Shown one piece after another: positions 26,450 to 37,618 of a stretch of DNA of 64,000 bases (its first letter is position 1; each line of letters opens with the position of its first letter). A model generated the notes under the pieces. That model was not told where the DNA came from. It ran no database searches and worked only from the letters and a program-made list of their open reading frames with translations. Where the stretch lies: the NCBI GenBank assembly GCA_003024785.1, contig PUQB01000052.1, positions 1-64,000 of the forward strand. Direction: 5' to 3'. Both the position numbers and the translations under genes were made by a program. The stretch comes from Selaginella tamariscina. Lineage: Eukaryota > Streptophyta > Lycopodiopsida > Selaginellales > Selaginellaceae.

Positions 26450-29400
26450 CTAAAGACGAGTTCCACGAGTCTTGGGACCTGGTTTAGCAGGATAATGCCG
26501 ATGGAAGGCAGCAACCTTGGAAGAAGCATGGAGTAAGTTGGATGCAGGTTCCCAAGTGCGATCAGTAGGCAAATAACCTTTCCAATCCACCAAGTATTGG
26601 AGTTGGCGGCGATGAAGACGAGAATCAAGGATGGCTGCAACTTCGTACTCAGGTTCATTCAATGACCACATAAGGGGGAGGAGAAGAAGCACGACCAGGA
26701 AGAGAAGAAGGATGATACGGCTCCAACAAGGAGGTGTGAAACACAGGATGAAGTTTCACCGTAGATGGTAACTCGAGTCGGAAAGCTACAGGATTACCTC
26801 TGCCACGATCCTGTAAGGGCCCAATCGTTGAAAATCCAACTTAGAAGAAGGCCTGTTGGTGCGAATGTGTCGACGAAGAAGCCACACGAGATCACCAATC
26901 TTGTATGCAGGTGCCGACTGACGGTGAGCATCAGCATGATGCTTGTATCGTTCCTGTGCCTGTTGAAGATGAACCTGGAGATCATCCTGTACCTGACGAA
27001 GATGCTGAGACGATCCTGTACTGCAGGAGCGGAAAAGGAGAAGCAGGAGGAGCAAAGTCAAAACGTGGATGGTGGCCTGTAAGAGCAAAGAAAGGTGTCT
27101 GGCCTGTAGATGCGTGAACGGAGTTGTTGTAGGCAAACTCCGCCATTGGAAGAAGGTCCAACCAGTTGTCCTGTTGGTAACTGATGAAGCAACGAAGATA
27201 TTGTTCCAAGGTCTGAATTGTGCGTTCTGACTGCCCATCAGTTTGCGGTGATATCCTGAAGAAAGATCCGCTTTAACCTGTAGACTCCGAAGAAGCTCTC
27301 GCCAAAACTTGGACATGAATTGTGGACCTCGATCGGAAACAATGCTCTCAGGAAGACCATGTCGGAACACTTCACGGATCACCAACTCAGCAGTTGTCTG
27401 ACCTGTAGCTGTCTTGTTGCAGGGTAGGAAATGAGCCTGCTTGGTGAAACGGTCAACCACCACAAGAACTGCATCGAATCCACGAGAAGGAGGAAGATCT
27501 GTGAGGAAATCCATAGAAATGGATCTCCAAGGAGCAAAGGAACAGGAAGAGGACGAAGAAGACCAGAGGGTGCATGACAGGCATCTTCGACCTGTTACAA
27601 GTGTCACAACTCCGTACAAACCTTTCCACAAAACCTCGCAACCCAGGCCACCAATAGTTGCGAGTCACCAACTCCACTGTCTTGGCCACACCAAAATGTC
27701 CTGTAGCCGGGGTATCATGACAATCCTGTACCACACGAGTCCTGGAAATACCAACAGGAACGTACAGGAGACCTTCCGGTACAGGAGTCCATCCTGTATG
27801 GAACAACTTGTAGTCTAACGGGAACTGGAGGAAGAGGAACTTGCAACGTCAGGATGAATGTGTGAGAACACATTCTTTGCCAAGTCGTCTGTAGCCAACT
27901 GCGAACGGATGTCCTGTAGGAGTGTTGAATTTGCTGGAGCCTGATGAACCTGTAGTGCCGCAAGCCGGAAATCGATCAGGACCCAACAACACTTGCCTTT
28001 GACAGTCAATGCAGGATCGCCCGGGTCGGTGCAAGGTAAGAGCGCCTAGACAATGCGTCCGCCTTGCCATTTAAAACGGGCCTGTAGACGATGACGAAAT
28101 CAAAACGTGATAGGAACTCTGCCCACCTAGCCTGTCGCCGACTGAGAACTCGAGCCGTTTGAAAATACTCCAGGTTCTTGTGATCCGTAAGAACTTGTAA
28201 GGATGCGCAGACCTTCCAGGAAATGCCGCCACTCCTCGAACGAATCCACAATGGCCTTGAGTTCCTTGTCATGAATCTTATAATTGATCTCCGCCGAAAG
28301 GAACTTACGAGAGTGAAAAGCTACAGGATGAAGCAACTTGTCTTCTCCAACTTGTGATAGGACGGATCCTACTGCAAAATCCGAGGCATCTGCTTCAACA
28401 AAGAAGGACGAGAAGGATCAGGATGTGCTAAAATCGGAGCTGTCGTGAAGCGTCCTTGAGTGTTGTGAATGCATGTTCCGCCTTGTCGGACCAAGAAAAA
28501 ACCCTGTGCGCTTGGTGAGTTCCGTGAGTGGAAGTACACGCTTGGAGAAGTCCTGTATGAACCGCTGTAGAAGTTTGCAAAGCCAAGGAAACATTGTATC
28601 TCGTACAGACTTGGGCCTCTCCCACTCCACGATGGTCTTCACCTTGTGCATGTCCATGGAAACGCCAGCAGGAGAGACGATGTAGCCCAAGAACTCCACA
28701 GAATCCCTATCGAAAAAACACTTCTCCAACTTCGCGTATAGGCCATGCTCGCGAAGCCGTGTAGAATAATCGTACATGCTTGTCATGTGCCGCCTGGTCC
28801 TTGGAGAAAATCAAAATGTCGTCGAGGTAGATCACCACAAACTGGTCCAAGAAGTCACGAAAGATGTCGTTCACCATGTGTTGGAACACGGCTGGGGCAT
28901 TGGTAAGGCCGAAAGGCATCACCGTGTACTCGAAGTGTCCATACCTTGTACGAAAGGCAGTCTTCCACTCATCGCCTGGACGAATCCGTACAAGGTTGTA
29001 GGCCCCTCGTAAGTCGATCTTCGTGAACACCTTTGCTCCTCGCAGCATCGAGAAGTTCCGGGATCAATGGCAACGGGTACCGATTCCGAATGGTGACTTG
29101 ATTCAAACCCCTGTAGTCCACAACCAAACGTAAACTCCCATCCTTCTTCTTGACAAAGAAGATAGGCTCCTGCAGGGGACTTTGAGTGACGAATGAAGCC
29201 GGATGCCAAGTTGTCCTCGATGTACTGACGAAGAACCTCCAACTCTGTGGTGACAATGCATAAATCGGTCCGAAGGTGGAGTCTTTCCTTCCGCAAGATC
29301 AATAGGACAGTCGTAGGACCTGTGAACAGGAAGAACTGTAGCCTTGTGCTTGTCAAAAACGTCCTTAAAGGTGATACTTGGATGGTAGGGAAGAAGGAGG

Positions 29401-30352
29401 AGAAGGAGAGGAGAGGGATTGAAAAACAGGAGAGTCAACACAGGAAAGGTAGAAGAGGACGTAGGAGTTACTTGAAAGGCAAAAAGGTGGAAGGAGCAGG
29501 ATCAGTGGCAAGTTCATGCATGGTAGTGGTAAGAACTCGGAGAGGAGAAGGAGGGAGCTGTGATGAAAAAGAGGAAGGATCTTGGGGGTGGAATAGAAGC
29601 AGAGTAACAGAAAGAAGGATTGGAAAAAACCTGTGTGGATGTTGACGAGTGTACAGGATTGGAAGAATCCTGTACAGGAGTCCGTGGTTGCCAGGAGTGG
29701 GAAGCCTGCGAGTGTGCTGACGAACCAACAGGAGGTGGATCCTGTTGAGGATTCGACACTGATACAGGATTGGAAGAACCCTGTACAGGAACCGCAAACT
29801 TACAAGTGGAGAGAACCTGCGGATGTGCTGAGGAACACATGAGGTGAATCCTGTCGAGGAGGAGTCTTCAACACTGGTACAGGAACAGGCACGGTCAATC
29901 CTGTAGCTTGTACTGCCTCAGATACTAAGGATGTATCCTGCACAGGAAGGTACAGGATTGATCCTGGCTGCGAGAGGAAAACGTGAGCGTCCTAGACCTC
30001 CAGTCGATCTGCGGATTTGCAACAATGAACCATGGCATGCCCAAAATGATGGGAGTCGACCGAGTCTTGATCAAGTTGAAGGAAATTGAAAGTTGAATGT
30101 GCCATGACTGCAAGAGAAGGTTCGGTAGCATGGGTAACTGCGCCAAAGCAATCAGAGCCATCGGCCACCTCTACAGGAACTGCACGCTTCAACTTCACCA
30201 CGAAATGCCATGTTGAGTTGCAAATGTGTCATCCATGAAGCATGCATTTGCACCAGTGTTAACAAGGCAAACTCCTTGAGCTCTCGATTATTAAGATGAA
30301 TGTGTACAGAAAACTTAAGTGATGGAATGGTATGAGCAGCACTAATGGAGCC
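26450..30352 (-). pseudogene. pol: Protease-pol remnant of element A
   Basis: Holds a partly deleted protease (30352-30150), RT (29256-28707, with YLDDILIFS at about 28815), RNase H (28390-28127), integrase (27806-26786) and chromodomain (26692-26450). It is nearly identical to element B in base substitutions but carries many 1-4-base indels, so no long frame survives. The near-identity contrasts with the more diverged gag of the same element. Confidence 0.85.
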
Positions 30353-30912
30353 TGTCAAGCCACGATCCAGGAACCAGGAAGAGAACAGGATTCCAAGAGC
30401 AGAAGGCTTGACTCAGGAACAGGATCGAGAGCAAGACAGGAACTAGGAACAGGAACAGGATGGATCAGGAGCAAGACAGGACAGGATAGGATCCGGGAGC
30501 AAGCAGGAAGGTAGGACAGGATCCAGGAACAAGACAGGATCAGGAGCGAGACAAGGAAAGAACAAGAAGCAAGAGCAAGAACAAACAAGACAAGATGATC
30601 GTAGAAGACTGGTGTTGATAGTAACTGATTGTACAACAATTAGGTCGGAGCTTTTATGCTCACAACTCCAAGCTAATCTGGTCATGAGTCTAATCTAGTC
30701 ATGAGTCTAATCTAGTCATGAGCTAAGAATAGTGTCCCTTATCCTCTAGGCATATCCTGTAGCATATCCTATAGGCATATCCTATAGGAATATCCTATAG
30801 GTATATCCTGTAGGAATATCCTGCAGGCATATCCTGTAACCCGTATCCTGTATCCGAAATCCTGCATCCTGTATCCTGTATCCGGAATCCTGTATCCTGT
30901 ATCGGGTTGACA
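30353..30912 (-). repeat. LTR2 (3' LTR of element B)
   Basis: 560 bp, TGTCA..TGACA. An array of about 12-bp units ATATCCTGTAGG occupies 30743-30905, upstream of the TATA-like box at 30651-30657 in the sense direction. The putative RNA 5' end CAGTTACTATCAA is at 30615-30627. Confidence 0.9.
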
Positions 30913-30926
30913 GCACCTCCTCCCTA
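30913..30926 (-). promoter_or_regulatory. Polypurine tract of element B
   Basis: On the minus strand AGGGAGGAGGTGC directly precedes the TGTCA of the 3' LTR. This fixes the element's orientation and is the expected plus-strand primer. Element A has the same sequence at 26439-26452. Confidence 0.75.
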
Positions 30927-32346
30927 AGGACGAGTTCCACGAGTCTTAGGACCTGGTTTAGCAGGATAATGCCGATGGAAGGCAGCAACTTTGGAAGAAG
31001 CATGGAGTAAGTTGGATGCAGGTTCCCAAGTGCGATCGGTAGGCAAATAACCTTTCCAATCCACCAAGTATTGAAGTTGGCGGCGATGAAGACGAGAATC
31101 AAGGATGGCTGCAACTTCGTACTCAGGTTCACCAGCAATGACCACAGGAGGGGGAGGAGAAGAAGCACGACCAGGAAGAGAAGAAGGATGATACGGCTCC
31201 AACAAGGAGGTGTGAAACACAGGATGAAGTTTCACCGTAGATGGTAACTCGAGTCGGAAAGCTACAGGATTACCTCCGCCACAATCCTGTAAGGGCCCAA
31301 TCGTTGAAAATCCAACTTAGAAGAAGGCCTGTTGGTGCGAATGTGTCGACGAAGAAGCCACACGAGATCACCAATCTTGTATGCAGGTGCCGGTGACGGT
31401 GAGCATCAGCATGATGCTTGTATCGTTCCTGTGCCTGAAGATGAACCGGAGATCATCCTGTACCTGACGAAGATGCTGGAGACGATCCTGTACTGCAGGA
31501 GCGGAAGAAGGAGAAGCAGGAGGAGCAAAGTCAAAACGTGGATGGTGGCCTGTAAGAGCAAAGAAAGGTGTCTGGCCTGTAGATGCGTGAATGGAGTTGT
31601 TGTAGGCAAACTCCGCCATAGGAAGAAGGTCCAACCAATTATCCTGTTGGTAACTGATGAAGCAACGAAGATATTGCTCCAAGGTCTGAATTGTGCGTTC
31701 TGACTGCCCATCAGTTTGCGGGTGATATCCTGAAGAAAGATCCGCTTTAACCTGTAGACTCCGAGAAGCTCTCGCCAAAACTTGGACATGAATTGTGGAC
31801 CTCGATCGGAAACAATGCTCTCAGGAAGACCATGGTCGGAACACTTCGCGGATCACCAACTCAGCAGTTGTCTGACCTGTAGCTGTCTTGTTGCAGGTAG
31901 GAAATGAGCCTGTTGGTGAAACGGTCAACCACCACAAGAACTGCATCGAATCCGAGAAGGAGGAAGATCTGTGAGGAAATCCATAGAAATGGATCTCCAA
32001 GGAGCAGAAGGAACAGGAAGAGGACGAAGAAGACCAGAGGGTGCATGACGAGGCATCTTCGACCTGTTGCAGTGTCACAACTCCGTACAAACCTTTCCAC
32101 AAAACCTCGCAACCCAGGCCACCAATAGTTGCGAGTCACCAACTCAACTGTCTTGGCCACACCAAAATGTCCTGTAGCCGGGGTATCATGACAATCCTGT
32201 ACCACACGAGTCCTGCAAACACCAACAGGAACGTACAGGAGACCTTCCCGGTACAGGAGTCCATCCTGTATGGCAACAGGTTGTAGTCTGACGGGAACTG
32301 GAGGAAGAGGAACTTGCAATGTCAGGATGAATGTGTGAGAACACAT
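30924..32346 (-). pseudogene. Integrase with GPY/F module and C-terminal chromodomain (element B)
   Basis: The zinc-binding N-terminus reads HDTPATGHFG and FVRSCDT. The catalytic core spans several frames: LVVVDRFT, the region matching ISDRGPQFMSKFWREL, then [20 protein letters not shown] (31715-31660), giving the D,D,E set. The chromodomain is intact at 31150-30950: EYEVAAILDSRLHRRQLQYL and VDWKGYLPTDRTWEPASNLL, with the aromatic cage residues visible, followed by a basic tail. Chromodomains tether chromovirus integrases to modified histones. Confidence 0.88.
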
Positions 32347-32473
32347 TCTTTGCCAAGTCGTCTGTAGCCAACTGCGAACGGATGTCCTGTAGAGTGTTGA
32401 ATTGCTGGAGCCTGATGAACCTGTAGTGCCGCAAGCCGGAATCGATCAGGACCCAACAACACTTGTTTGACAG

Positions 32474-33735
32474 TCATATGCAGGATCGCCCGGGCGGTGC
32501 AAGGTAAGAGCGCCTAGACAATGCGTCCGCCTTGCCATTCCGAAAACCGGGCCTGTAGACGATGACGAAATCAAAACGTGATAGGAACTCCGCCCACCTA
32601 GCCTGTCGTGAGAACTCGAGCCGTTTGAAAATACTCCAGGTTCTTGTGATCCGTAAGAACTTGTACAGGATGCACAGCACCTTCCAGGAAATGCCGCCAC
32701 TCCTCGAACGAATCCACAATGGCCTTGAGTTCCTTGTCATGAATCTCGTAATTGATCTCCGCCGAAAGGAACTTACGAGAGTGAAAAGCTACAGGATGAA
32801 GCAACTTGTCTTCTCCAACTTGTGATAGGACGGATCCTACTGCAAAATCCGAGGCATCTGCTTCAACGAAGAAAGGACGAGAAGGATCAGGATGTGCTAA
32901 AATCGGAGCTGTCGTGAAGGTGTCCTTGAGTGTTGTGAATGCATGTTCCGCCTTGTCGGACCAAGAGAAAACCTCTGTGCGCTTGGTGAGTTCCGTGAGT
33001 GGAAGTACACGCTTGGAGAAGTCCTGTATGAACGCCTGTAGAAGTTTGCAAAGCCAAGGAAACATTGTACATCTCGTACAGACTTGGGCCTCTCCCACTC
33101 CACGATGGTCTTCACCTTGTGCATGTCCATGGAAACGCCAGCAGGAGAGACGATGTAGCCCAAGAACTCCACAGAATCCCTATCGAAAAACACTTCTCCA
33201 ACTTCGCATACAGGCCATGCTCGCGAAGCCGCTGTAGAACCAATCGTACATGCTTGTCATGTGCCGCCTGGTCCTTGGAGAAAATCAAAATGTCGTCGAG
33301 GTAGATCACCACAAACTGGTCCAAGAAGTCACGAAAGATGTCGTTCACCATGTGTTGGAACACGGCTGGGGCATTGGTAAGGCCGAAAGGCATCACCGTG
33401 TACTCGAAGTGTCCATACCTTGTACGAAAGGCAGTCTTCCACTCATCGCCTGGACGAATCCGTACAAGGTTGTAGGCCCCTCGTAAGTCGATCTTCGTGA
33501 ACACCTTTGCTCCTCGCAGCCGATCGAGAAGTTCCGGGATCAATGGCAACGGGTACCGATTCCGAATGGTGACTTGATTCAAACCCCTGTAGTCCACAAC
33601 CAAACGTAAACTCCCATCCTTCTTCTTGACAAAGAAGATAGGTGCTCCTGCAGGGGACTTTGAGTGACGAATGAAGCCGGATGCCAAGTTGTCCTCGATG
33701 TACTGACGAAGAACCTCCAACTCTGTGGGTGACAA
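32474..33735 (-). pseudogene. pol: Reverse transcriptase and RNase H of element B
   Basis: A long open stretch at 33735-33112 carries RT motifs in order: [69 protein letters not shown] and the catalytic [11 protein letters not shown] (YLDD). A frameshift near 33190 is followed by the RT connection and RNase H (33098-32598): [37 protein letters not shown] and [19 protein letters not shown], with the expected Asp/Glu residues. The RT is closest in wording to Tf1/sushi elements. Confidence 0.9.
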
Positions 33736-34502
33736 TGCATAAATCGGTCCGAACGGTGGAGTCTTTCCTTCTGCAAGATCAATAGGACAGTCGTAGGACC
33801 TGTGAACAGGAAGAACTGCAGCCTTGTGCTTGTCAAAAACGTCCTTAAAGGAGTGATACTTGGATGGTAGGGAAGAAGGAGGAGAAGGAAAGGAGCAGGA
33901 GAAGGAGATTGAAAAACAGGAGAGTCAGACACAGGAAAGGTAGAAGAGGACGTAGGAGTTACTTGAAAGGCAAAAAGGTGGAAAGGAGCAGGATCAGTGG
34001 CAAGTTCATGCATGGTAGTGGTAAGAACTCGGAGAGGAGAAGGAGGGAGCTGTGACTGAAAAAGAGGAAGGATCTTGGGGGTGGAACAGAAACAGAGTAA
34101 CAAAAGAGGCAGGATTGGAGAAACAGATGTGGATGTTGACAGTGTACAGGATTGGAAGAATCCTGTACAGAAGTCCGTGGATGCACAGGAGTGAGGAGAG
34201 CCTGTGAGTGTGCTGACGAACCAACAGGAGGTGGATCCTGTTGAGGAGGAACCTTCGACACTGATACAGGATTGGAAGAACCCTGTACAGGAATCCGCAA
34301 ACTTACAGGAGTGGAGAGAGCCTGCGGATGTGCTGAGGAACTGACATGAGGTGAATCCTGTCGAGGAGGAGTCTTCAACACTGGTACAGGAACAGGCACG
34401 GTCAATCCTGTAGCTTGTACTGCCTCAGACACCAAGGATGTATCCTGCACGCAGGAAGGTACAGGATTGATCCTGGCTGCTGGAGAGGAAAACGTGAGCG
34501 TC

Positions 34503-34883
34503 CTAGACCTCCAGTCGATCTGCGGATTTGCAACAACGAACCATGGCATGCCAAAAATGATGGGAGTCGACCGAGTCTTGATCAAGTTGAAGGAAATCGA
34601 ACAGTTGAATGCGCCATGATGCAAAGAGAGGTGTGGTAGCGTGGGTAACTGCGCCAGAAGCAATCAAACGACCATCGGCCACCTCTACAGGAACTGCACG
34701 CTTCAACTTCACCACCGGAATGCCATGCTGAGCTGCAAAAGTGTCATCCATGAAACATGCATTTGCACCAGTGTCTAACAGGGCAAACTCCTTGAGCTCT
34801 CGATTATTGAGGCGAATGTGTACAGGAAACTTGAGTGATGGAATGGTATGAGCAGCACCAATGGAGCCTGCACCTACGTCCAA
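34503..34883 (-). pseudogene. Retroviral-type aspartic protease region of element B
   Basis: Minus-strand frame with LKEFALLDTGANACFMDDTF; DTGA is the catalytic Asp motif of retropepsins, and flap-like text follows (VEVADGRLIASGAVTHAT). It lies between Gag and RT as in Ty3 elements. Protease cleaves the Gag-Pol polyprotein. The target site of element B in element A corresponds to the start of this region. Confidence 0.8.
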
Positions 34884-34929
34884 CTTCGCGGCTCCTAGAC
34901 GAAGTGGACATTGAAGTTTTCCGACTGAA

Positions 34930-35856
34930 CTTCAGCTTCGGCTTCACGTCTTGAACTTCTGGCTTTATTAGGACATTCCGCCACCTTGTGTCCTGCTTCA
35001 CCACAATACAAGCATAGGTTCTCACCCGACGACGTTGCTTCTCAGCAGTTGAAAGTGGGCCACGCTTGGATTGTTAACCTCCATAGGAACTGCTCCAGAA
35101 GGTGTCGTAGGAACATGTGCTACGGCTACAGGATTGGCTGGCAGGAACTGCTGACGGAATTTTTCCTGACGGCGCTCGAACAAACGGTTGTCAGCGAACG
35201 GCCTGTTGCATGATCTCCGCTAACGTTTGAGCATCCGGTAACGTAAGGAGAAGGTCCTTCACGTCATCCCTCAGCCCAAAACGGAAGTGTTCGATCAATG
35301 CAGTCTCGTCCCATGGAATGTTCGTGCACAATTGCTGAAATTCGGATGCATAAACGGAAGCTGGTCTGGATCCTTGTGTGAGCCTCGTAACTTTGTGCAT
35401 GCAGAACGGTACTTATCAGGATCTCCAAAGCAGGCTTCAAAGGCAGCCACGAAACCTTCAAAGTCTTCCATCAATGGGTCGTCACGCTCCAGCAAGGGGC
35501 AACCCAAGCCGTGGAGATCCACTTAGTAAGGATGCCAAAAGGCCAACCTTTTGTGCATCCGTCGAGTAGCGGCGTGGTTGCATGCGGATCAAGAGCCGGA
35601 TCTGATTCAGGAAACCTTGGAAATCGGCGATTGCCACTGAACTTTCTGGCATGCTGATCTTCGGCTCCGAAGAAAAGTTCGATGAAGAAGGAACCACCGA
35701 TGCCTGAGAGAGAGCCTGCGCAGCAGCCTTGGAGGATGCATCAGCAGCTGCATGTGCCGCATGGTGGAACCTTGCAGATCTGACCACTTGGCGCAAAGTG
35801 GCCAGCTCATGAAGCAACATTTGGTGCTCGCGTTGAAAGTGCTCAAAATCAGCCAT
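34930..35856 (-). pseudogene. gag: Gag of element B (frameshifted), with CCHC zinc finger
   Basis: Structural protein forming the virus-like particle. The minus-strand ATG is at 35854-35856 (MADFEHFQREHQMLLHELAT), a coiled start typical of Tf1/sushi Gag. Capsid-like text follows in shifting frames: FEGFVAAFEACFGDPDKYRS, RLTQGSRPASVYASEFQQL, ALIEHFRFGLRDDVKDLLL. Near the end the zinc knuckle LCLYCGEAGHKVAECPNK (about 35010-34955, Cys-X2-Cys-X4-His-X4-Cys) is visible. At least two one-base shifts interrupt the frame, so it is called broken here, although sequencing error in repeats could explain them. A second, more diverged copy sits at 36517-37524 in element A. Confidence 0.8.
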
Positions 35857-35930
35857 GATCTATGAAAGAAAAAAGAGAAAAACGAAGGAAAAAACAAGGA
35901 AAAAAAAGTAGCTGGAAACGGAGCTATGAA

Positions 35931-35946
35931 GCAGTTACTATCAAAC
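35931..35946 (-). promoter_or_regulatory. Putative self-priming primer-binding site of element B
   Basis: On the minus (sense) strand the sequence just inside the 5' LTR reads GTTTGATAGTAACTGC. TTGATAGTAACTG within it is the exact complement of CAGTTACTATCAA in LTR2 (30615-30627) and matches 12 of 13 bases in LTR3. It does not resemble the initiator-tRNA-Met site (TGGTATCAGAGC) common in plant LTR elements. Confidence 0.65.
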
Positions 35947-36516
35947 TGTCAAGCCACGATCCAGGAACCAGGAAGAGAACAGGATTCCAGAACAGGAAGG
36001 CTTGACTCAGGAACAGGACGAGAGCAGGACAGGAACTAGGAACAGAACAGAGGATCCAGGAACAGACAGGATCAGGAGATCCGGGAGCAAGCAGGATCAG
36101 GACAGGATCCAGGAACAAGACAGGAAAGGACAGGATCCAGGAACAAGACAGGAACAGGACAGGATCAGGAGCAGACAAGAAAGACAAGAGCAAGACAAGA
36201 ACAAGAACAGACAAGAATGATCGTAGAAGTGGTGTGATAGTAACTGATTGTACAACAATTAGGTCGGAGCTTTTATGCTCACAACTCCAAGCTAATCTGG
36301 TCATGAGTCTAGTCATGAGTCTAATCTAGTCATGAGCTAAGAATAGTGTCCCTTATCCTCTAGGCATATCCTGTAGCATATCCTATAGGCATATCCTATA
36401 GGAATATCCTATAGGTATATCCTGTAGGAATATCCTATAACCCGTATCCTGTATCCGAAATCCTTGCATCCTGTATCCTATATCCGGAATCCTGTATTCT
36501 GTATCGGGTTGTGACA
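35947..36516 (-). repeat. LTR3 (5' LTR of element B)
   Basis: About 570 bp, paired with LTR2 by shared sequence and by lacking the GCATGCATG segment of LTR1/LTR4. The TATA-like box is at 36270-36276 and the putative RNA start at 36235-36246. Length differs from LTR2 mainly through tandem-unit number and small indels. Confidence 0.9.
36235..36276 (-). promoter_or_regulatory. LTR promoter: TATA-like box and putative RNA 5' end
   Basis: On the minus strand ATAAAAG (36270-36276) is followed, 30 bp from the start of the box, by CAGTTACTATCA. That spacing is normal for TATA-directed initiation and places the first transcribed bases exactly on the sequence complementary to the primer-binding site. 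The same arrangement exists in LTR2 (30615-30657). Confidence 0.6.
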
Positions 36517-37524
36517 GAGCCTGCACCTACGTCCAACTTCACGGCTCCTAGACGAAGTGGACATTGAAGTTTCCGACTGCATTTCAGCTTCAACTTCACG
36601 CGTCTTGAACTTTTTAGCTTTAATAGGACATTCTGCCACCTTGTGTCCTACTTCACCACAAACAAGCATAGGTTCTCACTGAGGCGACGTTGCTTCTTAG
36701 CAGCAGAAAGAGAGCCACGTTTGGATTTCTCAACCTCCATAGGAACTACTCCAAAAGGTGGTGCAGGAACATGTACCACAGCTGCAAGATTGGTTTGCAG
36801 GAACTACTGACGGAATCTTTCCTGATGACGCTCAAACAAACGGTTGTCGCAATGAACAGCTTGTTGCATGATCTTCGCTAATGTTTGGGCATCCAGTAAC
36901 ATAAGGAGAAGGTCCTTCACGTCATCCCTCAACCCAAAATGGAAGTGTTCGATCAATGCAATCTCGTCCCATGGAATGTTCGTGCAAAGTTGCTGAAATT
37001 CGGATGCATAGACGGAAGCTGGTCAGGATCCTTGAGTGAGCTTTTGTAACTTCGTGCATGCGGAACGGGTACTTATCAGGATCTCCAAAGCAGGCTTCAA
37101 AGGCAGCCACGAAACCTTCAAAGTCTTTCATCAATGGGTCATCACGTTCCAACAAGGGGCAACCCAAGCCCGTGGAGATCCACTTAGTAAGGATGCCAAA
37201 AGACCCACCTTTTGTGCATCAGTTGAGTAGCGGTGTGGTTGCATGCGGATCAAGAGCCGGAAACTGATTTAGGAAACCTTGGAAATCGGCACGATTGCCA
37301 CTGAAACTTTTCTGGCATACTAATCTTTGCTCCGAAGAAAAGTTCGATGAAGAAGGAACCACCGATGCCTGAGAGAGAGCCTGCGCAGCAGCCTTGGAGG
37401 ATGCATCAGCAGCTACATGCGCCGCATTGGTGGAACCTTGCAGATCGGTGACCACTTGGCGCAAAGTGGCCAGCTCATGAAGCAACATTTGGTGCTCGCG
37501 TTGAAAGTGCTTAAAATCAGTCAT
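36517..37524 (-). pseudogene. gag: Gag remnant of element A
   Basis: Minus-strand text parallels element B Gag: MTDFKHFQREHQMLLHELAT at 37524, MGCPLLERDDPLMKDFEGFV at 37167, CGEVGHKVAECPIKAKKF at about 36660. It differs from B by many C-to-T and G-to-A changes and several indels, consistent with an older, methylated copy. It stops at the GAGCC duplication where element B is inserted. Confidence 0.82.
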
Positions 37525-37618
37525 GATTTATGAAAAAAAAAGGAGGAAAATGAAGGAAAAGAATTAAGGGAAAAAAAGTAGCTAAAAACGGAGAGCTATG
37601 AAATAGTTATTATCAAAT

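Larger units (their letters stand above)
30353..36516 (-). mobile_element. Inner full-length Ty3/chromovirus LTR retrotransposon (element B), Tf1/sushi type
   Basis: A complete minus-strand element: 5' LTR 35947-36516, leader, gag ATG at 35854-35856, CCHC finger, protease, RT, RNase H, integrase with chromodomain, purine-rich tract, 3' LTR 30353-30912. It sits inside element A at the gag/protease boundary with a perfect 5-bp duplication GAGCC (30348-30352 and 36517-36521). RT and Gag wording (for example VRCDNRLFERRQE-like and DVKDLLLTLPD) resembles the Tf1/sushi group more than typical plant chromoviruses. Several small frameshifts are present, so activity is uncertain. Confidence 0.9.

Noticed and set aside
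35931-35946. Initiator tRNA-Met primer-binding site for the retrotransposon
   Set aside because: GTTTGATAGTAACTGC shares only the short word GATA with TGGTATCAGAGC; the match to the LTR itself is far better.
36002-36220. Gln/Glu/Arg/Asp-rich frame in LTR3 and similar frames in the other LTRs
   Set aside because: Translation of the CAGGATCC/AACAGGAC-type tandem words of the LTR, not a protein.
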